The notes: a model not told the origin generated them from the sequence alone. A stretch of 45,217 nt of DNA from Tindallia sp. (GCA_007134225.1 SLLE01000026.1:1-45217), one strand, 5' to 3'. Shown: positions 8,661 through 19,810, counted from the stretch's first letter. Numbers and translations are program-made.

Positions 8661-9827
8661 TTAAGGGCTCACAGAGTCTCTAAGTTCATCCAGTTCTTCC
8701 GTTGACATCCCAAGAGCGGATCTAACCGTAATTTCACCAGCATCAATCATCTCTTCTATTTCTTTAATGTAGTCTCTCAGTTCCTGATCAACGTTCTCTT
8801 GATAAAAATCATTGTTGGCTAAGCCTACAGCTTCTTCCTGAATCCCCAGAGCTTCTGCTTCACCATACGGAAGTGTTCCTTCAAGATGTAATTCCACTGC
8901 ACGCAACAACGAATTATCCACTCGCTTCAACATGGAAGTCAAAACCAGAGCGGCTTTATCCGGATCGTTTTCTGCGAATAACATAGCTTGATCCGAATCT
9001 ACACCAATAGCGTAACGATTCACTTCTTCTGCCGCATCAATCTGTCCAAGACCGGCTTGTCCGGCTACATTGAAGCCGATGTCAACGCCATCGTTGTATT
9101 GAGCCAGCGCCATTTCTTTCCCACGAGGAGAGTCGGAGAAATCACCGATATAGGACACGTAAACCTTTACATCTTCATCCACATAAAGTGCTCCCTCAGT
9201 ATATCCTACAAGGAAGTCATTGATTACCGGGATGTCCATGCCTCCAAGGAATCCAATCAGTTTCTGGCTATTGTCTGCCAATTCCATATCAGAAGTCGTT
9301 ACACTGGCTGCCAAAACTCCGGCCAGAAATGATCCTTCATTTTGCTTATATTGAATTGAATAAACATGATCCAGCCCGCCAAGGCTGTAATCAACGGAAG
9401 TATCAAAAATAATGTAGCGATTATCCGGAAACTCCGGTGCTATTTCTTCCAGGTATTCCTGCATTTGCCATGTACCGAGAATGATAATATCCCAGTCCTG
9501 CTCAGAAACGTCCCAAAGGGTTGGTTCCCAGCTGGTTTGATCATAGGACATTTCAATGGTTCTTACGTTCGCTCCAAATTCCTGTTCAATTAATTGCATT
9601 CCGTTGTGGGCTGAATCGAAGAAAGATCGATCACCCAAGGTTCCGTTGATCAAAAGCACGATATCCAGCTGGTCATCGCTGGGTTCTGCCTCTTCACCTG
9701 TTTCCGCCGGTTCTTCTGTATCTGTCGGCTCAGCTGGCTCTGCCGGCTCATCAGGACCGCCACAACCCGTCACAACCAATGAAAGAATAAGCAGAACCAT
9801 TACTAAAATACTTCCATACTTTTTCAA
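8661..9827 (-). CDS. BMP-family nucleoside-binding lipoprotein
   Basis: Extracellular substrate-binding lipoprotein of the nucleoside importer, 388 aa. The N-terminus has a Lys-containing signal peptide and the lipobox LVVTGC, so Cys22 should be lipidated. An acidic Pro/Glu/Thr-rich linker (about residues 25-52, PAEP-type repeats) tethers the PnrA/Med/BMP domain, which starts around LDIVLLINGTLGDRSFFDSA. The start is TTG at 9825-9827, preceded by GGGGG; no ATG gives a complete signal peptide. It is the first gene of the operon, 70 nt downstream of a good sigma-A promoter. By context the ligand is a purine or pyrimidine nucleoside. Confidence 0.92.
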   Translation of the reverse strand: MKKYGSILVMVLLILSLVVTGCGGPDEPAEPAEPTDTEEPAETGEEAEPSDDQLDIVLLINGTLGDRSFFDSAHNGMQLIEQEFGANVRTIEMSYDQTSWEPTLWDVSEQDWDIIILGTWQMQEYLEEIAPEFPDNRYIIFDTSVDYSLGGLDHVYSIQYKQNEGSFLAGVLAASVTTSDMELADNSQKLIGFLGGMDIPVINDFLVGYTEGALYVDEDVKVYVSYIGDFSDSPRGKEMALAQYNDGVDIGFNVAGQAGLGQIDAAEEVNRYAIGVDSDQAMLFAENDPDKAALVLTSMLKRVDNSLLRAVELHLEGTLPYGEAEALGIQEEAVGLANNDFYQENVDQELRDYIKEIEEMIDAGEITVRSALGMSTEELDELRDSVSP

Positions 9828-9895
9828 CTAATTTTTCCCCCTTTTTCTTTGTTGCCAACTTAGGACAACGGTTTTTTGTTGTTTCTGACATATTA

Positions 9896-9924
9896 ATATT
9901 ACTCCATTTAAGGTTGCTAGTCAA
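9896..9924 (-). promoter_or_regulatory. Sigma-A promoter of the nucleoside-uptake operon
   Basis: On the minus strand: -35 TTGACT (9919-9924), a 17-nt spacer and -10 TAATAT (9896-9901). It lies just after the rnr stop codon and about 70 nt before the lipoprotein start. No clear riboswitch is seen in the leader, only a small GTTG...CAAC hairpin. Confidence 0.75.
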
Positions 9925-9939
9925 TCGTTTCACGATACT

Positions 9940-12090
9940 TTAACGCCCTTCAATCAGAGAAAAATTAATCTCTCTCTGCATCATATTGACGTCATCAATT
10001 CTGACTTTTACCGCATCTCCGATGGTGTAGGTTTTTTTTGTTCTTTCACCGGTCAACTTAAGGTGATCCGGATCATACTGGTAATAATCATCATCCATAT
10101 CGCTGAGACGAACCAGGCCTTCAACTGAATTTTCCAATTCGATGAAAATTCCAAAGGAGGTAACACTAGAGATCAAGCCGTCAAATTCCTGTCCGATTCG
10201 CTCTGACATGTAGATGGTTTTTTTCATATCAACAGACTCTCTTTCTGCTTCTTCTGCACTTCGCTCCATTTCAGAAGCGTGTCTGGCAGTTTCTTCCAGC
10301 CTGGAAATCATTTTTTTGTCCTCTGATTCTTCCATGGCTTTCCCGCGGTGTAAGTGATTTTTTATAATACGGTGGATTGCCAGATCAGGATAACGTCGGA
10401 TCGGCGAAGTAAAGTGACTGTAATAGGTGGCCGCCAGACCATAATGGCCCAAAGGATCCGTCGTATAACGAGCTTTTTTCAGAGAACGAAGCATCATGGT
10501 GTTAATGACTTTTCCTTCTTTCTTGTCTTCCACTTCCTTAAGCAGCAATTGAAGTGTTTTTGGATGTACTTCACTTTGTTTTCCTTTAAGCGTATAACCG
10601 AAATGAAAAATAAACTGATTGAAGCGCATCATTTTCTCCGGGTCCGGATCTTCGTGTACCCGATAAATAAAGGGGTGCTTAAGCCAATAAAAATGTTCGG
10701 CTATTGTTTCGTTGCATGCCAGCATAAACTCTTCAATCATCCGATTGGCTGTTCGCCGTACCTCTGGTACGATGTCCACCGGATATCCCTCATCATCGAG
10801 AACTACTTTTGATTCCGGGAAATCAAAGTCAATGGCACCGCGTTCCTGCCGCTTCGAACGTAGTATTTCAGAAAGTTCTTTCATCATAAAAAAGTCTTCT
10901 GATAATTTTTTATATTTCTCCATAAGAGCTTTATCTTCGTTTTCAACGATATCACTTACATCCTCGTAAATCATTCTAGCATCAGTCTGAATGATAGATT
11001 CAAGAATTTCATGGTGAAGTACCTTTCCGTCTTTATTTATATCCATCAAAACAGATAATGCCAGTCGATCCACCTGTGGATTTAAACTGCAAATCCCATT
11101 AGAAAGTTGCGGCGGAAGCATCGGCAACACCCGGTCTACTAAATAGACACTGGTGGCTCTTTTATGAGCTTCTTTATCCAGACCACTTCCCGATCTGACA
11201 TAATTCGCCACATCGGCGATATGAACTCCCAGACGATAAACGTCATCCTTGACCTTTTCAATGGAAACTGCATCATCAAGGTCTTTGGCATCAGCTCCAT
11301 CAATCGTAACCATGCGAAGGTTTCTGAGATCTCTACGGCGCTTCATTTCTTTATCTGAAATTTCCAGTGGAATGTTTTCCGCTTCTTTCAATACTTTTTT
11401 AGGAAATACTTCAGAAAGCTGGTGTTTTTTGATGATGGCTTTCATGTCTGTTTCAGGCTGTTTTGGATCTCCCAGCACTTCGATAATTTTCCCTTCCGGA
11501 TTTCGTCGATTTTCCGGCCAAGATGTAATTTTACACACAATTTTATGCCCATTGGCCGCCTTTAGGTTTTGTTTGCCGGGAATAAAAATGTCGGCATGAA
11601 AACGCTGGTCATCTGGTACGCAAAAGCCGTGTTGCTTGCTCTTTTCATAAGTTCCCACCACTTCCACCAAGCCACGTTTTAGGATACTTACAATCTCACC
11701 TTCCGCTTTATAATCTTCTGTTGGCTCATACTTAACTTTCACCAGTACAAAGTCCTGATGCAGTGCTCCCTTCATCATATTGGCAGGGATATATACTGAG
11801 CTGATATCCGGGTGATCCGAATCAACAAACCCGTATCCCTTCCAGTGACCTATTAATCTTCCGGTCATATAACCCATTTTTTCTGGAATTCCGTAGCGTT
11901 GATGTCGGTTGCGCATGATCTGGCCGTCTTTTTCCATCTCTTCCAGAATTTTTTTAAACATCTTCTTCTGATCCTGATCAATATTCAGCTCTTCCATCAA
12001 TTCTTCCAATAGCAACGGTCGATATGCTTGCTCTTTCATAAATGATACAATAGTTTCTTTAATATTAGTTCCTCCTCTTTTAGTTCGCAT
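9940..12090 (-). CDS. rnr: Ribonuclease R
   Basis: RNB-family 3'-5' exoribonuclease. Order of domains: N-terminal winged helix (KEQAYRPLLLEELMEEL), cold-shock OB domains (GRLIGHWKGYGFVDSD), catalytic RNB domain with DGADAKDLDDAVSI, which carries the Mg-binding Asp residues, and a C-terminal S1 domain (GQEFDGLISSVTSFGIFIEL). The end has no Lys-rich tail. The reading frame is open further upstream, but family N-termini align with the segment IKETIVSFMKEQ. The ATG at 12088-12090 has no Shine-Dalgarno, whereas GAGGAGG stands 6 nt before ATT at 12061-12063, so initiation at ATT is possible. RNase R works with SmpB/tmRNA in decay of stalled mRNAs. Confidence 0.93.
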   Translation of the reverse strand: MRTKRGGTNIKETIVSFMKEQAYRPLLLEELMEELNIDQDQKKMFKKILEEMEKDGQIMRNRHQRYGIPEKMGYMTGRLIGHWKGYGFVDSDHPDISSVYIPANMMKGALHQDFVLVKVKYEPTEDYKAEGEIVSILKRGLVEVVGTYEKSKQHGFCVPDDQRFHADIFIPGKQNLKAANGHKIVCKITSWPENRRNPEGKIIEVLGDPKQPETDMKAIIKKHQLSEVFPKKVLKEAENIPLEISDKEMKRRRDLRNLRMVTIDGADAKDLDDAVSIEKVKDDVYRLGVHIADVANYVRSGSGLDKEAHKRATSVYLVDRVLPMLPPQLSNGICSLNPQVDRLALSVLMDINKDGKVLHHEILESIIQTDARMIYEDVSDIVENEDKALMEKYKKLSEDFFMMKELSEILRSKRQERGAIDFDFPESKVVLDDEGYPVDIVPEVRRTANRMIEEFMLACNETIAEHFYWLKHPFIYRVHEDPDPEKMMRFNQFIFHFGYTLKGKQSEVHPKTLQLLLKEVEDKKEGKVINTMMLRSLKKARYTTDPLGHYGLAATYYSHFTSPIRRYPDLAIHRIIKNHLHRGKAMEESEDKKMISRLEETARHASEMERSAEEAERESVDMKKTIYMSERIGQEFDGLISSVTSFGIFIELENSVEGLVRLSDMDDDYYQYDPDHLKLTGERTKKTYTIGDAVKVRIDDVNMMQREINFSLIEGR

Positions 12091-12160
12091 AATATAATTA
12101 TTCACAAATACGCCAAATCTTGAGTCAGTTCTGTTCATTTCATAACAACCTATTATAATA

Positions 12161-12445
12161 TTACCACCAGTTTCCCATATAAAACAGGGCATTATATAAT
12201 ACCGGCATGATAGCAAACCTGTGTATCAGATATAATAAAGGCACCCCTATGTAAAACAAATGTTTCTTTGTCTTATGCTTCCAAGCATACATCCCTAGCA
12301 AAATCCCCGGCGCACCTCCCAATAATGGAAAAAACAATAGATGTTTTTCCGGAATTCTCCAATTTTTCTGTATAGATCTTCTTTTATCCCAGCCCATGAT
12401 CAAAAAAGCACACAGATTAATGATGGCGTAATAAACAATTTCCAT
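12161..12445 (-). CDS. DUF1294 small membrane protein
   Basis: 94-aa protein with three or four hydrophobic segments and the DUF1294 signature: WDKRRS near the N-terminus, RIPEKHLLFF, then GGAPGILLGMYAWKHKTKK. Function of the family is unknown. GGAG 8 nt before ATG at 12445 supports this start over an in-frame GTG three codons upstream that touches the ribosome binding site. It lies 71 nt upstream of rnr and downstream of the hppA terminator, so it probably shares a transcript with rnr; I found no strong promoter for it. Confidence 0.85.
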   Translation of the reverse strand: MEIVYYAIINLCAFLIMGWDKRRSIQKNWRIPEKHLLFFPLLGGAPGILLGMYAWKHKTKKHLFYIGVPLLYLIHRFAIMPVLYNALFYMGNWW

Positions 12446-12485
12446 CCAACTCACTCCATTTATTATGTTTCAGTCAAATAAAGAA

Positions 12486-12516
12486 AACCCCCTTTTGAAC
12501 GTCGCAAAAGGGGGTT
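12486..12516 (-). terminator. Intrinsic terminator after hppA
   Basis: Stem AACCCCCTTTTG / CAAAAGGGGGTT with a 7-nt loop, followed on the minus strand by TTCTTTATTT. It begins 13 nt after the hppA stop codon. It would also form on the plus strand, but no plus-strand gene enters it. Confidence 0.9.
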
Positions 12517-12528
12517 GATGATTAGATT

Positions 12529-14538
12529 TTAAAAAAGGTTAGTCAGTGCGCCACCAAAGGCTATAAACAGAGGTGCAAAGACAACGGATACAATGGTCAT
12601 CAACTTAATCAAAATGTTGATGGATGGGCCGGAAGTATCTTTAAAAGGATCTCCTACCGTATCACCAACAACCGCCGCTTTATGGGGTTCACTTCCTTTA
12701 CCACCGTGGTGACCTTCTTCAATGTATTTCTTCGCATTATCCCAGGCTCCACCGGCATTAGCCATCATAATGGCCAAAAGGACACCTGCTCCGAGAGCAC
12801 CGGCCAGCAATCCACCCACTGCTGCAGGACCCAATAGCAAGCCCATTAAAATCGGTGCCAGTACAGCCAAAAGTCCTGGAATAACCATTTCTCTCAGCGC
12901 TGCAGCCGTGCTGATATCAACACAATTAGCATAGTCAGGCTTACCGGTTCCTTCCATAATGCCTTCAATGGTTTTGAATTGCCTCCTTACTTCTTCGATC
13001 ATTTCGTTAGCCGCTTTACCGACAGCCTCCATGGTTAATGCCGAGAATAGGAATGGCAGCATGGACCCTATCAGCAATCCTGCTATGACCGTTGGCTCTG
13101 TCAAATCAATGGAAGACAATCCTACCGCCGCTGTATAAGTGGCAAAGAGTGCCAAGGCTGTCAGGGCCGCAGAACCGATGGCAAATCCCTTACCAATAGC
13201 CGCTGTTGTATTACCAACAGCATCTAATTTGTCTGTAATTTTACGGACTCCACTTGGCAGTTCACACATTTCTGCAATACCACCCGCATTATCTGCAATG
13301 GGACCATAAGCGTCCACTGCAATGGTCATACCGGCTGTCGCCAGCATTCCAACCGCAGCAAGTGCAATTCCATAAAGACCGGCTGAAGCATATGCAACCA
13401 AAATTCCAACCACAATGAACAGAATTGGCCATACTGTTGAAAGCATTCCAACAGCCATACCACTAATAATGGTTGTTGCAGGTCCAGTCTCACATTGTTT
13501 TGCAATCCTCTTAACAGCTTCATAATCACTAGATGTATACACTTCAGTTACTTTACCAATAAGCATTCCTACAATCAGTCCAATAACCACTGCTATAAAA
13601 CCACCAAGGCCTCCCAGCAGGGATCTGCTTAGTAAAAAAGCTGCAACCACAGTAATAGCACCACTGACATACGTACCGCGATGCAGTGCTTTAGCCGGAT
13701 CTGAATCTTCGTCACCCTTCACAAAATAAGTTGCAATAACGGAAGCTATGATTCCAACAGCTGCAAGAATTAAGGGAAACAAAGCACCATTCATGCCATG
13801 TGCAAGCAGTCCAAGGGCAATCGCTGAAATAATGGATCCGACATAAGACTCAAAAAGGTCGGCACCCATACCGGCCACATCGCCTACATTGTCTCCCACG
13901 TTATCGGCAATAACTGCCGGATTTCTTGGATCATCCTCCGGAATACCGGCTTCAACCTTTCCTACAAGGTCAGCACCTACATCGGCGGCTTTTGTGTAAA
14001 TTCCACCGCCCACACGTCCAAAAAGGGCAATCGAGGAAGCACCTAATGCAAAGCCAGTAATGATAGTAGCCGCCGATTCAGGACCTTCTGCAGCGGTGAG
14101 AAAAATAAACAATCCTCCAACACCAAGTAGTCCAAGACCCACCACAGACATTCCCATGACAGCTCCACCAGAAAACGCAACACCAAGTGCTTTATTCATA
14201 CCGCTCTCTTTGGCGGCATTAGCAGTTCGAACATTTGCTTTCGTAGCCACCTGCATGCCGAAAAACCCAGCCAAGCCAGAGAACAATGCTCCGATCAAGA
14301 AACAAAGGGCTGTCAGCACGTTTATTCCAACCGCTAAAACGACGGCCAGAACAGCAACAAAAATAACAAGGGTTTTGTACTCTCTCTGTAAGAAAGTCAT
14401 CGCCCCTTCATGTATGTAGGAAGCGATCTCTTTCATTCGATCAGTTCCCGCATCCTCTTTTTCAATTTTTTGTGCAAGCACAAATGCAAAAACAAGTGCA
14501 ATAATACCTGCCACTGGCGCAGCATAAAAATAACCCAT
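12529..14538 (-). CDS. hppA: Membrane-bound pyrophosphatase (K+-dependent type, Na+ and/or H+ pump)
   Basis: Integral membrane pyrophosphatase that couples PPi hydrolysis to cation export; 669 aa, about 16 hydrophobic helices. Catalytic segments are intact: [11 protein letters not shown] (the D-x7-K-x-E motif), [19 protein letters not shown], and C-terminal [15 protein letters not shown]. The segment [15 protein letters not shown] has Ala where K+-independent enzymes have Lys, so it belongs to the K+-dependent class, which contains both Na+-pumping and H+-pumping enzymes; I cannot tell which ion is moved. AGGAGGG precedes the ATG. It sits between secG and rnr and shares the secG promoter, ending in a strong terminator. 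Confidence 0.95.
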   Translation of the reverse strand: MGYFYAAPVAGIIALVFAFVLAQKIEKEDAGTDRMKEIASYIHEGAMTFLQREYKTLVIFVAVLAVVLAVGINVLTALCFLIGALFSGLAGFFGMQVATKANVRTANAAKESGMNKALGVAFSGGAVMGMSVVGLGLLGVGGLFIFLTAAEGPESAATIITGFALGASSIALFGRVGGGIYTKAADVGADLVGKVEAGIPEDDPRNPAVIADNVGDNVGDVAGMGADLFESYVGSIISAIALGLLAHGMNGALFPLILAAVGIIASVIATYFVKGDEDSDPAKALHRGTYVSGAITVVAAFLLSRSLLGGLGGFIAVVIGLIVGMLIGKVTEVYTSSDYEAVKRIAKQCETGPATTIISGMAVGMLSTVWPILFIVVGILVAYASAGLYGIALAAVGMLATAGMTIAVDAYGPIADNAGGIAEMCELPSGVRKITDKLDAVGNTTAAIGKGFAIGSAALTALALFATYTAAVGLSSIDLTEPTVIAGLLIGSMLPFLFSALTMEAVGKAANEMIEEVRRQFKTIEGIMEGTGKPDYANCVDISTAAALREMVIPGLLAVLAPILMGLLLGPAAVGGLLAGALGAGVLLAIMMANAGGAWDNAKKYIEEGHHGGKGSEPHKAAVVGDTVGDPFKDTSGPSINILIKLMTIVSVVFAPLFIAFGGALTNLF

Positions 14539-14575
14539 TTTTCTGTGTCCCTCCTATTTAGTTTTATTCACTCTA

Positions 14576-14812
14576 TTACTGGATTGCAACAAGAATAATT
14601 GCTACAACAATAAACAATACCGCACCTGCCGTGGTTACTTTTTTCAGCACACCTTCGTAACCTCTGCCTTCCTTCCCGAAAAGCTGCTCAGATCCACCTG
14701 CAATGGAGCCTGATAAACCGGCACTTTTACCGGACTGCATTAAAATACTTGCGATTAGTACAATTGAAGCGACTACCTGTAAAATCATTAAAATGATTCT
14801 TAATCCACCCAT
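14576..14812 (-). CDS. secG: Protein-export membrane protein SecG
   Basis: Small subunit of the SecYEG translocon, 78 aa, with two hydrophobic helices (IILMILQVVASIVLIASILMQ and the segment near the C-terminus, AGAVLFIVVAIILVAIQ) joined by the conserved loop containing SGKSAGLSGSI and GG. The start is ATG at 14812 because GGGAGGTG lies directly before it; an in-frame ATG at 14827 overlaps this ribosome binding site. It is first in a secG-hppA transcript, behind its own promoter. The eno-secG-rnr order is common in Firmicutes; here hppA and a DUF1294 gene lie between secG and rnr. Confidence 0.93.
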   Translation of the reverse strand: MGGLRIILMILQVVASIVLIASILMQSGKSAGLSGSIAGGSEQLFGKEGRGYEGVLKKVTTAGAVLFIVVAIILVAIQ

Positions 14813-14847
14813 GCTTACACCTCCCATGCTATGTCGTTAACATAGAC

Positions 14848-14876
14848 ATTCTATCACAGGGATATTTTAAAATCAA
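14848..14876 (-). promoter_or_regulatory. Sigma-A promoter of secG-hppA
   Basis: On the minus strand: -35 TTGATT (14871-14876), 17-nt spacer, -10 TAGAAT (14848-14853). A short inverted repeat CTATG-N7-CATAG follows in the leader, just before the secG ribosome binding site. Confidence 0.7.
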
Positions 14877-14902
14877 CAATCTTTTAATTTCAGTTATCAT
14901 AG

Positions 14903-14932
14903 AAAAGCCGAAGGTTGATTCCTTCGGCTTTT
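14903..14932 (-). terminator. Intrinsic terminator after eno
   Basis: Perfect 12-bp stem AAAAGCCGAAGG / CCTTCGGCTTTT with a 6-nt loop, starting 10 nt after the enolase stop codon. It closes the glycolytic operon and separates it from the secG promoter. Confidence 0.92.
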
Positions 14933-14941
14933 CTTACTTCA

Positions 14942-16240
<1,299 letters not shown>

Positions 16241-16254
16241 TCATTTCTATAATT

Positions 16255-17790
16255 TTATGATTCTAAAAGAGATTTACCGGTCATTTCCTCCGGTTTTTCC
16301 AATTTCAGCATCTCCAATAGTGTGGGCGCCAGGTCGCATAACTTTCCATTCTCTTTAAGTTTTGTATGCTCCATCCCTGCCAGAATTAAGGGAACCGGAT
16401 TGGTTGTATGAGCTGTTACAGTTTTACCAGTGGTTTCATCTTCCAGCTCTTCCGAGTTACCATGATCCGAAGTTATCAAGAGTGCGCCGTTTTGCTCCAG
16501 GACTTTTGAAACGATTTTCCCAAGGCATTCGTCAACGGTTTCCAGTGCTTTTACAACTGCTCCCATCACACCGGTATGGCCTACCATGTCCGGATTGGCA
16601 AAGTTCAGGACAATCAAATCCAGGTCTTTTTTTTCCATTCGGCTCAACAGAGCCTCAGTCACCTCCGGCGCGCTCATTTCTGGTTGTAAATCATAGGTCG
16701 CCACTTTGGAAGAAGGAATTAGAATCCGTTCTTCTCCCTCATACGGCTCTTCCACGCCACCGTTTAAGAAATAAGTGACGTGCGCATATTTTTCTGTTTC
16801 CGCAATGCGAAGCTGTTTCTTCTTCGCTTTTGATAGAGTCTCTCCCAGCGTATTAACAAGACTTTGAGGTACAAACGCAACCTTTGGACCAGCAATCGTC
16901 TGGTCATACTGAGTCATGGTGACATAATAAAGAGGCATACAACCTTTTGGCCTTTTAAAAAATGCAAATTCTTCATCCATCAGGGCTCTTGTCATCTGAC
17001 GTGCCCGGTCCGGACGAAAGTTGAAAAAGATCACAGCATCATCAGCGTTAATCCGGTATTTCTGCTCTTCTGTTCCTTTGATAACCGTGGGCTTTACAAA
17101 TTCGTCGTTTTTTCCCTGATGGTAGGACTGCTTAATGGCATCCACAGCTGAATCTGCCATCAAAGCTTCTCCGTTAACCATGGCTTTGTACGCCAGCTCG
17201 GTCCGTTCCCATCGTTTATCTCTGTCCATGGCATAGTACCTTCCCGAGATAGTGGCAATTTCGCCTGTCTTTAACGCGCTCATTTTCGATTCCAGAGACT
17301 TAATGTATTCAACGGCGCTTTGTGGCGGTGTATCCCTGCCATCTAAAAAACAATGAACCGCTACTTGTTTAATTTCATATTTTTGCGCCATTTCCAGAAG
17401 TGCATAAAGATGTTCCAGATGACTGTGCACACCCCCATCAGACACTAGTCCCATTAGATGAAGTGTTTTACTCTTATCGTATGCATGCTTCATGGCTCCC
17501 GCTAAAACATCGTTTTTAAAAAAGCTGCCGTCTTTAATGGACTGACTGATGCGTGTTAATTCCTGGTAAACGACACGTCCTGCTCCTATGTTTAAATGGC
17601 CCACTTCTGAGTTTCCCATTTGGCCATCCGGCAAACCGACAGCAAGTCCACTGGCCTGAAGTTGTGTTCTTGGGTTTTCTGCCATAAGTTGTTGAAAAAC
17701 CGGCATGTTTGCTGCTTTAACTGCATTTCCTTTTGTGTTCTTTCCGATTCCTAATCCATCCAGAATCAATAATACGACAGGTTTTTTCAT
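16255..17790 (-). CDS. gpmI: 2,3-bisphosphoglycerate-independent phosphoglycerate mutase
   Basis: Mn-dependent enzyme interconverting 3- and 2-phosphoglycerate, 511 aa. It belongs to the alkaline-phosphatase superfamily: metal ligand Asp11 in LILDGLGIG, catalytic Ser61 in MGNSEVGHLNIGAGR, SDGGVHSHLEHL, and the C-terminal metal-binding segments NPDMVGHTG and TSDHGNSEEL. GGAAGG lies upstream of the ATG. It is placed between tpiA (33-nt gap) and eno (26-nt gap), the usual order of the lower glycolytic operon in Firmicutes. Confidence 0.97.
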   Translation of the reverse strand: MKKPVVLLILDGLGIGKNTKGNAVKAANMPVFQQLMAENPRTQLQASGLAVGLPDGQMGNSEVGHLNIGAGRVVYQELTRISQSIKDGSFFKNDVLAGAMKHAYDKSKTLHLMGLVSDGGVHSHLEHLYALLEMAQKYEIKQVAVHCFLDGRDTPPQSAVEYIKSLESKMSALKTGEIATISGRYYAMDRDKRWERTELAYKAMVNGEALMADSAVDAIKQSYHQGKNDEFVKPTVIKGTEEQKYRINADDAVIFFNFRPDRARQMTRALMDEEFAFFKRPKGCMPLYYVTMTQYDQTIAGPKVAFVPQSLVNTLGETLSKAKKKQLRIAETEKYAHVTYFLNGGVEEPYEGEERILIPSSKVATYDLQPEMSAPEVTEALLSRMEKKDLDLIVLNFANPDMVGHTGVMGAVVKALETVDECLGKIVSKVLEQNGALLITSDHGNSEELEDETTGKTVTAHTTNPVPLILAGMEHTKLKENGKLCDLAPTLLEMLKLEKPEEMTGKSLLES

Positions 17791-17822
17791 AAAAGTTCTT
17801 CCTTCCTGATGCTGTAACCTCT

Positions 17823-18569
17823 TTAAAAGTTGATAATACCAATAAAATCCTCGGCTTTGAGACTGGCACCACCAACCAATGCCCCGTCAATATCTTCCGA
17901 TTCCATAATTTCCGTTGTATTTTCCGGTTTTACGCTGCCACCATAAAGAATTCTGATCTGTTCGGAAATAGTGTCTCCATATTTTGAACTTAGCCATTTT
18001 CTTATTAACCCAATGGCTTCTGCCGCCTGATCCGGTGTTGCTGTTTTACCTGTTCCAATTGCCCAAATCGGTTCGTAGGCGACCACCATCTTTGCTGCTT
18101 CTTCCGGAGTAACAGTTTCCGTATTCTTTTGCAGCTGTGTTTCAAGAACTTCATTCATCCGTTCTGCTTCACGTTCTTCAAGGGTTTCACCAATGCAAAG
18201 AATTGGTGTCAGTAGCTTTTGAAAGGCTTTTTTCAACTTCATATGAATCTGATCGTCCGTCTCTCCAAAAATCTGGCGACGTTCGGAGTGTCCCAAAATA
18301 ACGTAAGAGACGCCAGCTTCCTTCAGCATATCCGCTGATATTTCCCCTGTAAAAGCACCAGAATCTTCCCAATGCATATTTTGAGCTCCAAGTTTTATGT
18401 CCGTATGCTTCAGCGCATCATGGATGCTATGCAGTAGTGTTGCCGGACAGCACACGGCCACCTCTACATCTGTATCGCCCATCCCTTCTGAGATGGCTTC
18501 TACCAATTTAATACCCGATTGACACGTCATATTCATTTTCCAATTCCCTGCAATGAATGGAATTCTCAT
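17823..18569 (-). CDS. tpiA: Triosephosphate isomerase
   Basis: TIM-barrel enzyme interconverting dihydroxyacetone phosphate and glyceraldehyde 3-phosphate. Catalytic residues are Lys11 (GNWKMN), His94 (LGHSERR) and Glu166 (VAYEPIWAIGTG); the phosphate-binding GGSVKPEN and VGGASL segments are present. The start is ATG at 18569 (248 aa), six bases after AAAGGAG; the frame extends 9 codons further up without a better site. The 41-nt gap to pgk contains no terminator. Confidence 0.97.
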   Translation of the reverse strand: MRIPFIAGNWKMNMTCQSGIKLVEAISEGMGDTDVEVAVCCPATLLHSIHDALKHTDIKLGAQNMHWEDSGAFTGEISADMLKEAGVSYVILGHSERRQIFGETDDQIHMKLKKAFQKLLTPILCIGETLEEREAERMNEVLETQLQKNTETVTPEEAAKMVVAYEPIWAIGTGKTATPDQAAEAIGLIRKWLSSKYGDTISEQIRILYGGSVKPENTTEIMESEDIDGALVGGASLKAEDFIGIINF

Positions 18570-18610
18570 AAAATGCTCCTTTCCAGATGGTTTCATTTCT
18601 GATCCCGAAG

Positions 18611-19810
18611 TTATTTTTCAGGAATTGCGTCAATGCCTGGCAGCACTTTTCCTTCCAGAAACTCAAGTGAAGCACCCCCACCGGTGGATATATGTGTCAT
18701 GTCTTTGGCAAAGCCCATTTCTTCAACGGCAGCAGCGCTGTCTCCTCCTCCCACGATGGTGATGGCTTTGCATTTAGACATGGCTTTCGCTACTGCTTTT
18801 GTGCCTTCTGCAAAGATATCAATTTCAAAAACACCCATCGGTCCATTCCAGATTACAGTTCTGGCATTCATGATTCTTTCCTCAAAAAGACCAATGGTTT
18901 TGGGTCCAATATCAACGCCAATGCCATTTTCCGGCATGCGATGGATTTCCGCTATTTCATAGCGGGCTTTCTCCGATACATCGCTGGCAGAAACCACATC
19001 CACCGGCAAAATAAAGGCAACACCTTTTTCTTCTGCTTTATGAATAAGTTCTCTTGCCATTTCAATCTTATCTTCCTCCAGCAGTGACTGACCAATTTCG
19101 AAGCCTTCTGCCCTTAAAAAGGTAAAGGCCATGCCCCCTCCAATTAATAGAACGTCCACTTTATCAATCAGGTTTTCAATCACGCCGATTTTATCGGAAA
19201 CTTTGGCTCCTCCAAGGATCGCCACAAAAGGTTTTTCTGGATTTTCAAGGGCTTTTCCCATGATATCGATTTCTTTTTCAATGAGAAAACCCATGGCGGC
19301 CGGCAGAAATTCCGCCAGTCCCGTTGTGGAGCAATGAGCTCGATGAGCTGTGCCGAAAGCATCGTTAACATAAGCAGTTCCAAGCTCAGCCAGCTCTTTG
19401 CTAAAGGATGCTTCGTTTTTTTCTTCTTCTTTGCGGAATCGAAGGTTTTGAAGCAGCATTATTTCTCCCGGCTTTAAATCCGCAGCCATCTGCTTTGCTT
19501 TTTTCCCAGTCACCACATCATCATCAGCGAAATGAACTGTTCGCTTCAGCAGTTCTTCTATTCTTTTCGCCACTGGTGCCAATGTTAATTCCGGTTTTGC
19601 TTCTCCTTTCGGTCTCCCCAGATGAGACATTAGAATCAATGAGGCATTCGCCTTCAATAGATGTTCGATCGTTGGCAAAGATGCCCTAATCCTGCTGTCA
19701 TCCGTAATGTTCCCGGATTTATCCATGGGCACATTAAAATCACAGCGCACCAGAACTTTTTCACCTTCCAGTTTCATGTCTTTCATTCTTCTTTTACTTA
19801 AAATTGTCAT
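18611..19810 (-). CDS. pgk: Phosphoglycerate kinase
   Basis: ATP-forming glycolytic kinase acting on 1,3-bisphosphoglycerate, 399 aa. [11 protein letters not shown] near residues 20-30 is the family signature; [33 protein letters not shown] and the C-terminal [13 protein letters not shown] and [13 protein letters not shown] segments are all intact. GGAGGG precedes the ATG at 19810. It is the first gene of the operon; glyceraldehyde-3-phosphate dehydrogenase, usually the preceding gene, is not in the window, its place being taken by rpoN on the same strand. Confidence 0.97.
   Translation of the reverse strand: MTILSKRRMKDMKLEGEKVLVRCDFNVPMDKSGNITDDSRIRASLPTIEHLLKANASLILMSHLGRPKGEAKPELTLAPVAKRIEELLKRTVHFADDDVVTGKKAKQMAADLKPGEIMLLQNLRFRKEEEKNEASFSKELAELGTAYVNDAFGTAHRAHCSTTGLAEFLPAAMGFLIEKEIDIMGKALENPEKPFVAILGGAKVSDKIGVIENLIDKVDVLLIGGGMAFTFLRAEGFEIGQSLLEEDKIEMARELIHKAEEKGVAFILPVDVVSASDVSEKARYEIAEIHRMPENGIGVDIGPKTIGLFEERIMNARTVIWNGPMGVFEIDIFAEGTKAVAKAMSKCKAITIVGGGDSAAAVEEMGFAKDMTHISTGGGASLEFLEGKVLPGIDAIPEK

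Noticed and set aside
9751-9933. 60-codon minus-strand ORF over the lipoprotein promoter and leader
   Set aside because: It overlaps the TTG-started lipoprotein in another frame and begins in the promoter region.
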